Part shown: piece after piece, positions 1-9,153 of the stretch
Layout: the number at the start of each line of letters is the position of its first letter
Numbering within the stretch: the stretch's first letter is position 1
Assembly (NCBI RefSeq): GCF_042666875.1
Contig: NZ_JBHTCX010000012.1
Coordinates: 434,001-498,000, forward strand
Origin: Brachybacterium sp042666875
GTDB lineage: Bacteria > Actinomycetota > Actinomycetes > Actinomycetales > Dermabacteraceae
Length of the DNA: 64,000 bases
Reading direction: 5' to 3'
Program-made: the position numbers and the translations under genes
The notes under the pieces: model-generated
What the model was told of the DNA's origin: nothing
What the model saw: only the letters and a program-made list of their open reading frames with translations
Databases searched by the model: none

Positions 1-288
1 TCGGGAGGCGAGATCTGCGCGGGTCTCGGCCCATGTCGCCATGGAGCGGTCGGTGTACTCCTGGGTGACTGGGAGTCGCCAGTACTCATGCAGCACTTCG
101 GCGTCCTCGAGCCTCGCCGGCCGGATGCGCAGCGCACCGGCGGTCAGCGGCCAGGCCGCGTCCTCGAGACCGTGCAGCGGCGAGTCGCCGCCCGCAACGA
201 GCGGCGGGGTGCCCACAGAGACCGGTGCGGACAGGTGAGACAGCGCTGCCTGCGCCTGATGGGGCCGCTCAGCGGGCGCGGCGGGCAC
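1..288 (-). CDS. GNAT-family N-acetyltransferase, N-terminal part (runs off the window)
   Basis: The reading frame starts at a GTG at 288, preceded by GGAG seven bases upstream, and stays open to the window edge. The first ~50 residues are a variable leader. They are followed by a segment reading ALRIRPARLEDAEVLHEYWR, the typical first strand and helix of GNAT acetyltransferases (RimJ/RimL-like: x-L-R-x-R-P/L-x-x-x-D-A). The substrate cannot be told from this fragment. It overlaps the end of holA by 20 bases, so it is probably the last visible gene of the comEA-comEC-holA transcript. A later GTG at 216 is an alternative start but has no ribosome binding site. The acetyl-CoA binding motif lies outside the window. 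Confidence 0.6.
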   Translation of the reverse strand, partial: MPAAPAERPHQAQAALSHLSAPVSVGTPPLVAGGDSPLHGLEDAAWPLTAGALRIRPARLEDAEVLHEYWRLPVTQEYTDRSMATWAETRADLASR

Positions 289-1255
289 GGCAGATCTCCA
301 TCACCATGCGCTGGACCGACCACCGCGGGTCGCGGCCTGCGCCCTTGACCTCGTGATCGGCGCGAGCGACGGCCTCGAGGGCACGCGCCAGTGAGCGATC
401 CGTCCATGAGCGCGCCTCACGGGCGAGGTTGCGCAGCATCCAATCCGGCATACCGAGGGTGCGGGCGTTGGCACCGGGGGCGGTCACCTTTGCCAGCGAG
501 CGCATCTTCGAGGCGATCGCGGCGACGATCGGAACGGGATCGGCGCCGGCGAGCTGTGCCTGCTGCAGCAGCTGCAGGGCCTCCTGCTCCCGCCCGGAGA
601 TGGCGGCGTCCGCGACGGCGAACGCGGTGGATTCGACCCTGCCGGCGGTCAGCGCGTGCACGTCCTGGACGCTCACTGCGGGAGCCGGAGCGCCCTCCTC
701 CGGAGTGGTGTCCTCGACGAGCTGGCGGCTGATCGCGGCGAGTTCGGCGAGGTCCGTGCCGAAGGCGTCGACCAGGGCACCGATCGCGTCGGACTGGATG
801 CGCCGCTCGGCGCGTGCGAACTCGGCCGCGACGAAGGCCTGTTTGTCGCCGTAGCGCTTGACCGGGCTCGCATCGACCCGGGGCACCCCCGACTTCTTGA
901 GAGCGTCCAGCAGCTTCTTGCCGCGGTTGCCCCCGCGGTGGACCAGCACCACGTTCACGTCGGGCTCGGGGCTCTTGACGTAGTCCAGGATCTCGGCCAC
1001 CAGCGCGTCGGGGGCCGCCTGCACATCGGGCACGAGCACCAGCCGCGGCTCGCCGAACAGCGACGGGCTGGCGACCTGGGTGAGGGCCCCGGCGGTGGCG
1101 GCCTCTCCGGAGAGGTCGTGGACCGCGACCGAGGGATCGGCCTCCTTGGCCAGGCCGCGCAGGCGCTGCACGGCGCGGTCCGCGATCAGGGTCTCGGTGC
1201 CGTGGACGAGCACCACCGGTGCGAGGGCGACACTGTGCCACTCGACATCGCTCAC
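269..1255 (-). CDS. holA: DNA polymerase III subunit delta
   Basis: Delta subunit of the clamp-loader complex. It opens the beta sliding clamp so that it can be placed on primed DNA. The 328-residue length fits the family (about 320-345). The N-terminus (VVLVHGTETLIADRAVQRL) matches the degenerate AAA+ fold of HolA, which lacks a working Walker A motif. The C-terminal half has the family pattern ending in WSVQRMVMEICRARR. It lies 34 bases downstream of comEC in the same direction, a neighbourhood (comEA-comEC-holA) conserved across actinobacteria and firmicutes, which supports the call strongly. The ATG start at 1255 gives the N-terminus expected for the family. The rpsT gene often found near holA is not seen here. 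Confidence 0.93.
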   Translation of the reverse strand: MSDVEWHSVALAPVVLVHGTETLIADRAVQRLRGLAKEADPSVAVHDLSGEAATAGALTQVASPSLFGEPRLVLVPDVQAAPDALVAEILDYVKSPEPDVNVVLVHRGGNRGKKLLDALKKSGVPRVDASPVKRYGDKQAFVAAEFARAERRIQSDAIGALVDAFGTDLAELAAISRQLVEDTTPEEGAPAPAVSVQDVHALTAGRVESTAFAVADAAISGREQEALQLLQQAQLAGADPVPIVAAIASKMRSLAKVTAPGANARTLGMPDWMLRNLAREARSWTDRSLARALEAVARADHEVKGAGRDPRWSVQRMVMEICRARRAR

Positions 1256-1289
1256 GGGAGCTCCTCACTGCTCGGGGACCTGGTCGATC

Positions 1290-3650
1290 CTAACGGGCCG
1301 GGCCGACGGACCGCGGCGCGGCGGGGTCCTCGGTGGGCAGGATGACGGTGCCGTCCTCGTCCGTGCGGACCTCGCGGGTGTCGGAGACCGCCAGCAGATC
1401 CAGCAGGGTCGGGGTGGGGTGGCCGAAGGTGTTCTCGGCACCCACGGTGATCAGGGCGAGATCCGCGTCGAGATGCTCGTACAGCTGCGGGGACTGACGG
1501 CGCGAGCCGTGGTGGGCGACCTTCACGATGTCCGCCGGGCCCGGGTCGAGGCCGGCGAGCTCCTGCTGGGCGGCCGGCTCGAGGTCGCCGAGGGACACCA
1601 GGCGGGTGCCGCCGGCCCAGGTGGCCGAGAGGGCGATCGAGCAGTCGTTGGCGTTGTCTCCCTCGCCCGCCCCGGACTCGCGGGCGGAGGCGGAGATCGC
1701 ACCGTCGGCGGAGACGGGCCACAGCACCTCGAGGACGAGCCCGTGCTGCTGCCACGTGTCCCCGGTGGTGGCCACGCCGGTGGGCACATCGGGAACCACG
1801 TCGTCGGTCGCCTCCGGGATGGGACATATCCATTGCCCTGCCGGCGCCCGGGCACCGGTGAGGGCGCCGAGGCCTCCCGTGTGATCCGCATGGGGGTGGG
1901 TCAGGACGAGCAGATCGATGCGGGTGATCTCCAGCCGGTCCAGGCAGCGGCGCAGCGGGGCGGGCTCGGGGCCGGTGTCGATGAGCACGGTGGCGGTCCC
2001 GGACGGCGTGTGCGAGCGCAGCACGACGGCGTCGCCCTGGCCGACGGCGCACACGGCGACGAGCCAGGGCGGCGACGATCCGATCGGCGCGATGCGCCCG
2101 ATGCTCGGGGCGAGGGCGACGACGAGCAGCGCGGCCGAGATCCATCTCACCGCGGGCGAGCGCCGAGCGGCTATCGCCGTCGCCACCCCGGCCACCACTG
2201 CGAGAGCGAGCACAGCCCCCGTCGCTCCCTCGGGCACGGCGATGCGTGACCCGGGCAGGGAATCGGCTGCCCGGGCGATCAGCAGCACCAGGTGGGCGCC
2301 GCCTGCCGCCGCCGTGTTCAGCGCGACGGCGGCGGCGGGCCAGATCGTGCCGATCACGAGCGCCATCAGTCCGAGCACGGTGGTGGGGGCGACGAGCGGA
2401 CCCACGAGGATGTTCACCGGGACGGCCCACAGTGAGATCTCCGGGGTCAGCAGCACCAGCAGGGGTGTGCAGATCAGCTGCGCCACCAGCGGGACGGCGA
2501 CCACCAGCGCGAGGGGACGGCCGAGGCGGCCGCCGCTGGCATCGGTGATCACCGTGGCCAGCGGCGGGGCGGCCACCAGTATCGCTGCGGTGGCCAGCGC
2601 CGAGAGCAGGAACCCCACGGACGCGGCGGTGACCGGATCGAGCACCGACCACAGGGCCACGGTCAGTGCCAGGGACGCCACCGCTGAGGCGCGGACCCCG
2701 GCGAAACGAGCCACCAGCAGCGGGGTCGCCATGGTCGCGGCCCGCTGCACGCTGGGTTCGTCGCCCACCAGCCAGACGTATCCGGCCAGGACGGCGGCGG
2801 CGAGCAGCAGACGCGGTCGGCGTCTCACTCCGCACAGCAGCAGCACCCCCAGGACAGCGGCGAGTACGAGGGCGATGTTGGCACCGGAGACGGCGACCAG
2901 ATGCGAGATCCCGGCCCGCCGCATGGTCTCCTCGGTCGCCTCCCCCATCCCGGTGGTGTCCCCACTGGTCATGCCGCGCACCAGCGCGGCCTCGTCGGCC
3001 GGGAGGTGAGAGGTGGCCGCTCGGGCCTGGTGGCGCAGCTGCTGGCGAGCGGCCTGCATGGCCCCGGAGACTCCGGCGGTGGCCACCGGAACGGCTTCGC
3101 TCGCGCTGAGGACGGTCAGGTTCCCGCTGCCGCTCAACACACCCCGGACCCGGATCGTGTCGCCGTCGCGCGCCTGGGAGAGTCCGTCTGCGGCGCGGGG
3201 TGCGGCGCGGAGCAGTACGGGGAGGGACGCGGGCAGCTGGACGTCGTGCCGGCCCAGAGTCGCAGGACCCCGAACGGTGCGGGTCATCACCTGCATCCCG
3301 CTGCGTGACCAGGCGGGGCCGGAAGCCGGTGGGGCGGGATCGGCCCCGGCCACGACGTTCAGCTCCACCACCAGAGCGTCCTCCGCGGCCTCCGCCAGCA
3401 GGTGGTCCGTCTGCCCATGGCGCTGCAGCGCAGGGAACAGCAGTGCCCCGGCCAGGACGAGAATGCCGAGGTGGGCGAAGAGGACGTGGACGGCACGGGA
3501 GCCGCCGGCGAGCATGATCGCGCTCAGCGCGAGCGCGACGATCACCGCGCCCGCGGCGACAGCTGCCGCGGTACTGACCAGAACGCCCAGCACCGCGAGG
3601 ATCCAGATGCAGGCGGCGGCGGGTATCAGTCGCAGGTCGGCGTGCTTCAC
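1290..3650 (-). CDS. comEC: ComEC/Rec2 DNA-uptake channel protein
   Basis: Integral membrane channel that passes single-stranded DNA into the cytoplasm during natural transformation. The 786 residues show the full family layout. Hydrophobic segments come first, followed by an extracellular OB-like (DUF4131) region. The competence domain with many membrane spans contains the signature HLVAVSGANIAL. A C-terminal metallo-beta-lactamase-like domain carries VGQGDAVVLR and the metal motif HPHADHTGG near residues 584-592. No key part is missing, so the gene looks intact. It sits 30 bases after comEA and 34 before holA. A long open frame in another phase over the same DNA is a GC artefact. Whether this organism is naturally competent cannot be decided from this locus alone. 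Confidence 0.95.
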   Translation of the reverse strand: MKHADLRLIPAAACIWILAVLGVLVSTAAAVAAGAVIVALALSAIMLAGGSRAVHVLFAHLGILVLAGALLFPALQRHGQTDHLLAEAAEDALVVELNVVAGADPAPPASGPAWSRSGMQVMTRTVRGPATLGRHDVQLPASLPVLLRAAPRAADGLSQARDGDTIRVRGVLSGSGNLTVLSASEAVPVATAGVSGAMQAARQQLRHQARAATSHLPADEAALVRGMTSGDTTGMGEATEETMRRAGISHLVAVSGANIALVLAAVLGVLLLCGVRRRPRLLLAAAVLAGYVWLVGDEPSVQRAATMATPLLVARFAGVRASAVASLALTVALWSVLDPVTAASVGFLLSALATAAILVAAPPLATVITDASGGRLGRPLALVVAVPLVAQLICTPLLVLLTPEISLWAVPVNILVGPLVAPTTVLGLMALVIGTIWPAAAVALNTAAAGGAHLVLLIARAADSLPGSRIAVPEGATGAVLALAVVAGVATAIAARRSPAVRWISAALLVVALAPSIGRIAPIGSSPPWLVAVCAVGQGDAVVLRSHTPSGTATVLIDTGPEPAPLRRCLDRLEITRIDLLVLTHPHADHTGGLGALTGARAPAGQWICPIPEATDDVVPDVPTGVATTGDTWQQHGLVLEVLWPVSADGAISASARESGAGEGDNANDCSIALSATWAGGTRLVSLGDLEPAAQQELAGLDPGPADIVKVAHHGSRRQSPQLYEHLDADLALITVGAENTFGHPTPTLLDLLAVSDTREVRTDEDGTVILPTEDPAAPRSVGPAR

Positions 3651-3680
3651 GGGGTGCCGGTCGGGTCGGCGCCGAGGTGG

Positions 3681-4631
3681 TCATACGCTCGCGTGCTCAC
3701 GGATCTTCTCCAGGGTGGCGGGCCCGATCCCGGAGACCTCGAGCAGCTCGTCGACGGACTCGAAGGGCCCGTTCTTGTCCCGGTGCTCGATGATCCGCTG
3801 ACTGATCGCCGGGCCGACTCCGGGCAGCTGCTCGAGGTCAGCGGCGTCGGCCGTGTTCAGATCCACGGGCGCGGTGGAACCCGACCCGGAGCCGCTTCCG
3901 CCGGATCCCTCGGTGTCTGCGGAACCGGAGCCGGCGGCCGAGGGAGCGGGTACGGAAGGGGGATCTTCTCCAGGCCGTGGGACATGGATCTGTTCGCCGT
4001 CGGCGACAGGGCGGGCGAGGTTCACGGCGGAGAGGTCGGCCTCCGAGGTCGCTCCTCCGGCGGCCTGGAGTGCATCGTCGACCCGCGAGCCCTCCGGGAG
4101 GGTCACCACACCGGGAGATTCGACCGCGCCGGCGACGTGGACGACCAGGCCGCCGGACGGGTCGGTGCCCTCGCCGCTCCGGTCGCCGTCGGCCCCGGTG
4201 CTGCGGTCCCCGGGTTCCGTCGTCTCCGAGCCGCCAGCGTTCCCGGCGTCCCCGGCATCGGAGGAGTCCGACGGACCGCTCGGGGGCTCTCCCGGCCCCT
4301 CACTCCCGCCGTCGGCATCGGAGGCGGGCTCGTCATCCCCTCCGTCGAGTCCGCTGTCCTCCCCACCCGGACTCGGATCACCGGCGGCCGCCGGCTTCTC
4401 GTCCTCCAGCGGCACGGCGGAGCCGGCGCTGGAGAGGTGGATGACGCCGATCCCGATCAGGACCAGCACGGCGATGCCGACGAGGGCCGAGGGCGCCGGG
4501 GACGGCAGGGAGAAGCGGCGCTCGGGACGCGCGTCGCGGTGATCCCGGCGTTCGATGAGCGCCTGACCGCTGCGCCGGTGCCTTCCCGCGCGGCCGCGCC
4601 CCGTCGTCCCGGATCGTCCGTGTGCTCCCAT
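3681..4631 (-). CDS. comEA: ComEA-type helix-hairpin-helix DNA-binding protein
   Basis: Membrane-anchored receptor that binds incoming double-stranded DNA for ComEC. In order, the 316 residues show: a basic cytoplasmic N-terminus; one membrane segment around residues 44-62 (LVGIAVLVLIGIGVIHL); a long acidic Gly/Ser/Asp/Pro linker (about 70-150); an SLBB domain (VVHVAGAVESPGVV onward); and a C-terminal tandem helix-hairpin-helix region with VDLNTADAADLEQLPGVGPA and SGIGPATLEKI. The linker is unusually long and acidic. The ATG at 4631 lies 7 nt after a TAGGGT -10 box, suggesting a leaderless mRNA and marking this as the first gene of the comEA-comEC-holA operon. Confidence 0.93.
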   Translation of the reverse strand: MGAHGRSGTTGRGRAGRHRRSGQALIERRDHRDARPERRFSLPSPAPSALVGIAVLVLIGIGVIHLSSAGSAVPLEDEKPAAAGDPSPGGEDSGLDGGDDEPASDADGGSEGPGEPPSGPSDSSDAGDAGNAGGSETTEPGDRSTGADGDRSGEGTDPSGGLVVHVAGAVESPGVVTLPEGSRVDDALQAAGGATSEADLSAVNLARPVADGEQIHVPRPGEDPPSVPAPSAAGSGSADTEGSGGSGSGSGSTAPVDLNTADAADLEQLPGVGPAISQRIIEHRDKNGPFESVDELLEVSGIGPATLEKIREHASV

Positions 4632-4638
4632 GGCCGCG

Positions 4639-4668
4639 ACCCTAGGGAGGCGGGAGAGCCCCGGTCAG
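4639..4668 (-). promoter_or_regulatory. Leaderless promoter of comEA operon
   Basis: On the minus strand, CTGACC (4668-4663), an 18-base spacer and TAGGGT (4644-4639) are followed by seven bases and then the comEA ATG. No ribosome binding site precedes the ATG, so the transcript probably starts at or next to it. Confidence 0.55.
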
Positions 4669-4712
4669 CGCCGGGTGCTGAATTGGGGACGCAGATGCTC
4701 TGGGGAGGAACC

Positions 4713-5423
4713 TCAGCCCAGGCCGAGCATCATCAGCCACTGACGGTGGAACGCTGCCAGGATCACGAGGACGACCAGCACGTACCAGGCGATGGTCAGC
4801 ACCACCCAGCGGCGCAGCACGCCCGCCAGGGGTCCGGGCACTCGCAGCTGACCGCTCTCGACGGTGTGCGCGAGAGTGGAGAAGAACATGGGCGCGGTGA
4901 CGGTCCAGATGACCATGCACCACGGGCACAGCGCCTTGATGACGAAGATCGTCGAGATCGCCAGGAAGTGGATGTAGCCGAAGGCGAACGTCATGCCTCC
5001 CAGGCGAGCCCAGCGGAACCACGCGGGCAGGGCGCCGCCGCTGAGCATGAGCGATCCGACAACGCCCATGATGGCGAAGCCGGCCAGCCCGATCGCCTGG
5101 TTGGGGATGCCCAGTGCTGAGGCCTGCCAGGTCATCATCACATTGCCGCAGGAGATGAACGGGTTGATGTCGCAGGCCAACGAGGCGCCTGGGTTCGCGA
5201 GCAGGTACTCCTTGTCGATGGTGAGCATCAGCGCGGCGATCCAGCCGATGAGGCCGCCGAGCAGCAGTACAGCACCGGTCAGCCGGGAACCCGCGCGGGA
5301 CCTGGCGGTGCGCTCGGCCGCCAGCTCCGCGTCGATCTCGGCCAGCAGCTCCTCATCGCTCGCCTCGGCGCCGGCGGTCCGGTCGGGGCCTGCAGACCGT
5401 GCGGCGGAGTCGTTCTCACTCAT
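4713..5423 (-). CDS. Vitamin K epoxide reductase (VKOR) family membrane protein
   Basis: Bacterial VKORs oxidise a periplasmic or extracytoplasmic DsbA-like partner and pass the electrons to quinone, driving disulfide formation in exported proteins. The 236-residue protein has an acidic, soluble N-terminus and four to five membrane helices. The expected cysteines are present: a loop pair C84 and C92 (ACDINPFISC) and the active-site CPWC at 166-169. No thioredoxin domain is fused, so a separate DsbA-like partner must lie elsewhere. The ATG at 5423 is chosen because GGAGGA precedes it by nine bases; the longer open frame upstream overlaps oleD and is not coding. It follows oleD by 35 bases, so it may be read through from the olefin operon. 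Confidence 0.9.
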   Translation of the reverse strand: MSENDSAARSAGPDRTAGAEASDEELLAEIDAELAAERTARSRAGSRLTGAVLLLGGLIGWIAALMLTIDKEYLLANPGASLACDINPFISCGNVMMTWQASALGIPNQAIGLAGFAIMGVVGSLMLSGGALPAWFRWARLGGMTFAFGYIHFLAISTIFVIKALCPWCMVIWTVTAPMFFSTLAHTVESGQLRVPGPLAGVLRRWVVLTIAWYVLVVLVILAAFHRQWLMMLGLG

Positions 5424-5458
5424 GTCGGCGCTTCCTCCGTGCGATCGAGTCCCGGGCA

Positions 5459-6454
5459 TCAGGCCGTCACCGGATGCTCGGCGAACCAGGCGGCGAGGTG
5501 TGCGTTGCCCTCGTCCATGCTGACGCGTGGTCTCCACTGCAGTCGCGTGCGGGTGCGGCGCTGGTCGAACCAGTGCGCCGTCGACATCTGCTCGGCGAGG
5601 AACTCCGTCATCGGCGGTTCGTCGTGGCCGGGACGGATCTCCCAGACCCGTTCGACGACTCGGCCGGCGAGGCGGCCCACGCTGCCGGGAATCGTGATCC
5701 TGGGGCGGGGGACGCCGGCCGCATCGCACCAGCCGGCGAAGACGTCGCGCACCGTGCGGGGTTCACCGTTGGTGATCACGAAGCTCTCACCATGGACGTC
5801 CTCGATGCGGTCGTGGGCGGCGACGATCGCGTCGGCCGCATTGGTGACGTAGGTGGTGTCGATGAGCGCCATTCCCTGGTCCAGCAGCGGCAGCCGTCCC
5901 CGCCGGGCGCGGTCGACGATGCGCCCCACCAACTGCGTGTCCCCTGGTCCCCACACGATGTGGGGGCGCACGGAGGTCACGAGCATGCCGTCGCGGCCGT
6001 CGGCGTCCATCGCCAGCAGTTCGGCGGCGGCCTTGGTGCGGGAGTAGGGGCCGCGCGCGCGGCCGGGGTCGGCGGGGGTGGCGTCCAGGCCCTCGATGGC
6101 GCGGCCCAGATGGGCGACCGACGGGGAGGAGACGTTCACGAGCTTTCCGCCGCCGCCGGACCGCATCGCGGCGAGGATGTTCTCGGTGCCGCCGATGTTG
6201 ATGGCACGGTACTCGTGCTCGGGACCGGAGATCGAGACCTTCGCGGCGAGATGGATGACCGCGTCGGCGCCATCCACCGCGCGGCGCACGTCCTCGGCAT
6301 CGGTCAGTGAGCCGGTGACGTCCTCGACCCCCGGGATGCCGGCGCGCCGTCGCTGGAAGGCGCGGACCCGTGCGCCCCGGTCGCGCAGCGTGGCGGCCAC
6401 GGCTCCGCCGAGCATGCCGGAGGCGCCGGTGACCAGGATCGTCGGGGTGCTCAC
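5459..6454 (-). CDS. oleD: OleD-like NAD(P)-dependent 2-alkyl-3-ketoalkanoic acid reductase
   Basis: Extended short-chain dehydrogenase of 331 residues. It has the N-terminal dinucleotide motif TGASGMLGG and the catalytic pair Y137/K141 (YSRTK). In the olefin pathway OleD reduces the 2-alkyl-3-keto acid made by OleA to the beta-hydroxy acid that OleC closes to a beta-lactone. By fold alone it could be any 3-beta-HSD-like epimerase/reductase; the assignment depends on its place directly after oleA and oleBC. Its GTG start at 6454 overlaps the TGA of oleBC by four bases (GTGA), which fixes the start and implies translational coupling. Confidence 0.85.
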   Translation of the reverse strand: MSTPTILVTGASGMLGGAVAATLRDRGARVRAFQRRRAGIPGVEDVTGSLTDAEDVRRAVDGADAVIHLAAKVSISGPEHEYRAINIGGTENILAAMRSGGGGKLVNVSSPSVAHLGRAIEGLDATPADPGRARGPYSRTKAAAELLAMDADGRDGMLVTSVRPHIVWGPGDTQLVGRIVDRARRGRLPLLDQGMALIDTTYVTNAADAIVAAHDRIEDVHGESFVITNGEPRTVRDVFAGWCDAAGVPRPRITIPGSVGRLAGRVVERVWEIRPGHDEPPMTEFLAEQMSTAHWFDQRRTRTRLQWRPRVSMDEGNAHLAAWFAEHPVTA

Positions 6455-9153
6455 AGCGGGTCGGGCCTCTCTCCCCGGAGGGTCTGACCGGACCATCGCG
6501 CCAGGGCCGCCCGGTCGATCTTGGAGTTGTGGCGGATGTCGGTGGGCAGGGTGCGCGTGGTGAACACCGCCGTGACGTCCGCTCCGGTGCGCTCGCGGAC
6601 GGCGCGGCGCACGGCTTCCTGGAGCGAGGTCTCCGCGGGACGCGGCCGGGCAGGCTTCCCGGGGCGGTAGCCCTGCTCGGTCTCGAGGACGACGACGATC
6701 TGCTGGGTCCCGCGGGGTCCGATGGCGGCGGCTCCCGCGCGCCGCACCGTCGGCACGCTCTCGGCGGCCTCCTCGACCTGGACCGGGGTGAACAGTCCCT
6801 CGGCCGTGGCGAGGACGTGGTCGGCACGACCTTCGACCCAGAGGCGACCGGCCTCGTCGAGGTGGCCGACGTCGCCCGTGGCGTGCCACCCCTCGAAGCG
6901 CATCGAGGTGCGGGTGGTGCGCCAGAGCATGAGGTACCGGTCGCGCACGTGCGGGGCGCGCACGAGGATCTCACCGGTCGCGCCGGGCTCCTGCGTGATC
7001 TCGCCGGAGGTGCGGCCTTCGGCGTCCATGACGGCGATGGCGATCTCGGCCCGCGGGACCGGGGTGCCGACGCAGACGCCGGACCCTTCGCCGGCCCGGT
7101 CGATGCCCTCGAGGTCGATGGCGGCCACTGCCAGGCATTCCGTCATGCCGTACGGGGTCAGGGCCTTCGCCCGCGGCATCAGTGCGCGCAGCTCGCGCAG
7201 CAGGTGGGCCGGGATCGGGGCGCCGGCGGAGAAGAAGCTCGCCGCACCGGCGAAGGCCGCCCGCCCGCGCTCGTCGAGGCCGGAGGCGGTCTCCAGGATG
7301 TTGCGCAGCGCCGCCGGTGCTGTGAACACGGCAGGCCGGCCAAGGGCGGCGATCGCGTCGGCGAGGGCGGGTGCGGTCAGCTCGCCGGGGCGGGTGATGT
7401 CCATGTCGGGCACCACCGAGGGTGCGCCGAGGGCCGGTCCCAGCAGCGCGAAGGGGGCGAAGCCGGCGACCAGGCCCCGCTCAGGGTCGAGCTGGAGGGT
7501 GTCGCCGACCGCCGTGAACATCGCGCTGAGCTGGCGGTGGGTGTAGACGGCGCCCTTGGCCGGCCCGGTCGAGCCGGAGGTGAACAGGATCGCGGCGTCG
7601 GCGTCCTGGTCGGGCCAGGCGGCATCCAGGGGAGCTCCGAGCTCGCGCATCATGGAGCCGGAGGTGGCCAGCTGGGCGATGGAGGTCTCCACGCCGAGCG
7701 CCGCCCGATCCAGCGTGGGCAGCTGGTCGACGCTGATGCGCCGGCCGGGCCAGCCCATCGCACGGGCGCCGATGAGCGCCTTGTTGATGCCGATCAGCCA
7801 GTCCGGGTGGGAGCCGATGACCGCGCGGGTCAGGCCCGCCGTGCCGAGCCCGGCGTCGGCGATCACCGCGACGGCGCCGATGCGCAGGCAGGCGTAGAGC
7901 ACGGCGGTGAGATCGGCGCCCGGGGTGATCAGGATGCTGACGCGGTCACCGGGGCGGATCCCATGGCCCAGCATGCCGGCGGCGATGTCGTCGATGCGCC
8001 GATTCAGCAGCGACCAGGAGATCTCGCGGCCGGGGCTGCCCTTGCCGGGCATCTCGACGACTGCGGGCAGGTGGGCGTGGGTGCGGTCGGCGGCCAGGCG
8101 GGCGATCGGCTCGCCGATGTGCCGCTGCGGCGCGGGTTCCGCGAAGGAGGAGACGGGCCGCCACGTGACCGGCTGGGCGTCGGCCTCGATCCCGGCCCCC
8201 GATGCGACCCGGTCGCGGAGCCAGTCGGCGACGGTCCCGGCGACGTCGGCGTCCTCCCACACCAGGTGGGAGGCGTTCTCGAAGCGGTGCACGTCGGCGT
8301 GAGGAACCCGCTCGAGGAGGTCGCGCAGGTAGCGGTCGGAGAAGGTGATGTCCCGGACGCCCCAGGCGAACAGGGTCGGCACCTCCAGGTGACGGATCCC
8401 CTCGGCGAGCCGCTCGAGGGCCGGGCGGGACGGGTGGTGCGCGTCGGCCGGGATGTCGGCGACGAAGTCCTCGATGCCTTTGCGGCGGGCGCGGGAGCGG
8501 TACGGCGCGAGGTAGGCGTCCTGGACGTCCTGCGGCAGCGGCGGCTTGGACAGCGACAGCGTGGTGCGCAGGAAGGCATCGGTCAGTGAGGTGGACGCGG
8601 GCAGGAACGCCGGCGCGGTCGCCAGTTGGAGCGCCTTGGGCAGCGACTCCCCCAGCTCCTGGTGGATCCCGGTGTTGGTCAGCACCATCCCGGCGAGGTC
8701 GTGGCGGTTGTCCAGGGCCCAGCCGACCGAGACGATGCCGCCCCAGTCATGCCCGACGGTGACCACCGGCCCGCGGACCGAGAGCGCGTCGGTCAGCAGC
8801 GAGAGGTCGGTGATGCGGTCCTGCAGGCGGCGGGTGATGCCCGTGCGCTCGGACCAGCCCATCTCGAGCTGGTCGACCGCGATGACGCGCCACGGGATGT
8901 CCTCGCGCACCAGGGAGCGGAAGAGGAAGGAGTAGGTCGGGTTGCCGTGGACGGCGAGGATCGTGCCCTGCGGGGCGATGCCGCGCTCGGTCAGCAGCGG
9001 GCCGGAGTCCAGCAGGTGCCAGCGGCGCGGCTCGCCCGTGTGATCCCGCACCTCCAGGGTGCGGCTGATGCGCGGGTCGACACCCGGCAAGCTCTGCTCG
9101 AGCGGGATCTCGGGGAGCGCGGCCCGGCGACGACCCGTGGCGGCGGCGTTCAC
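6451..9153 (-). CDS. oleBC: OleBC fusion: alpha/beta-hydrolase (beta-lactone decarboxylase) + AMP-dependent beta-lactone synthetase
   Basis: A 900-residue two-domain enzyme. The first ~310 residues are a haloalkane-dehalogenase-like alpha/beta hydrolase with HGNPTYSF and the nucleophile-elbow motif GHDWGG (Asp near 136), as in OleB, which decarboxylates beta-lactones to cis-olefins. The rest is an acyl-adenylate-forming domain with the P-loop ILFTSGSTGPAKG, TPYGMTECL and GWHATGDVGHLDEAGRLWVEGR motifs, as in OleC. This fusion is the form known from Micrococcus luteus and other actinobacteria. The start is the second of two tandem GTG codons (9153), which has GGAGG at seven bases and a four-base GTGA overlap with oleA; the first GTG (9156) is the alternative. 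Confidence 0.9.
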   Translation of the reverse strand: MNAAATGRRRAALPEIPLEQSLPGVDPRISRTLEVRDHTGEPRRWHLLDSGPLLTERGIAPQGTILAVHGNPTYSFLFRSLVREDIPWRVIAVDQLEMGWSERTGITRRLQDRITDLSLLTDALSVRGPVVTVGHDWGGIVSVGWALDNRHDLAGMVLTNTGIHQELGESLPKALQLATAPAFLPASTSLTDAFLRTTLSLSKPPLPQDVQDAYLAPYRSRARRKGIEDFVADIPADAHHPSRPALERLAEGIRHLEVPTLFAWGVRDITFSDRYLRDLLERVPHADVHRFENASHLVWEDADVAGTVADWLRDRVASGAGIEADAQPVTWRPVSSFAEPAPQRHIGEPIARLAADRTHAHLPAVVEMPGKGSPGREISWSLLNRRIDDIAAGMLGHGIRPGDRVSILITPGADLTAVLYACLRIGAVAVIADAGLGTAGLTRAVIGSHPDWLIGINKALIGARAMGWPGRRISVDQLPTLDRAALGVETSIAQLATSGSMMRELGAPLDAAWPDQDADAAILFTSGSTGPAKGAVYTHRQLSAMFTAVGDTLQLDPERGLVAGFAPFALLGPALGAPSVVPDMDITRPGELTAPALADAIAALGRPAVFTAPAALRNILETASGLDERGRAAFAGAASFFSAGAPIPAHLLRELRALMPRAKALTPYGMTECLAVAAIDLEGIDRAGEGSGVCVGTPVPRAEIAIAVMDAEGRTSGEITQEPGATGEILVRAPHVRDRYLMLWRTTRTSMRFEGWHATGDVGHLDEAGRLWVEGRADHVLATAEGLFTPVQVEEAAESVPTVRRAGAAAIGPRGTQQIVVVLETEQGYRPGKPARPRPAETSLQEAVRRAVRERTGADVTAVFTTRTLPTDIRHNSKIDRAALARWSGQTLRGERPDPL

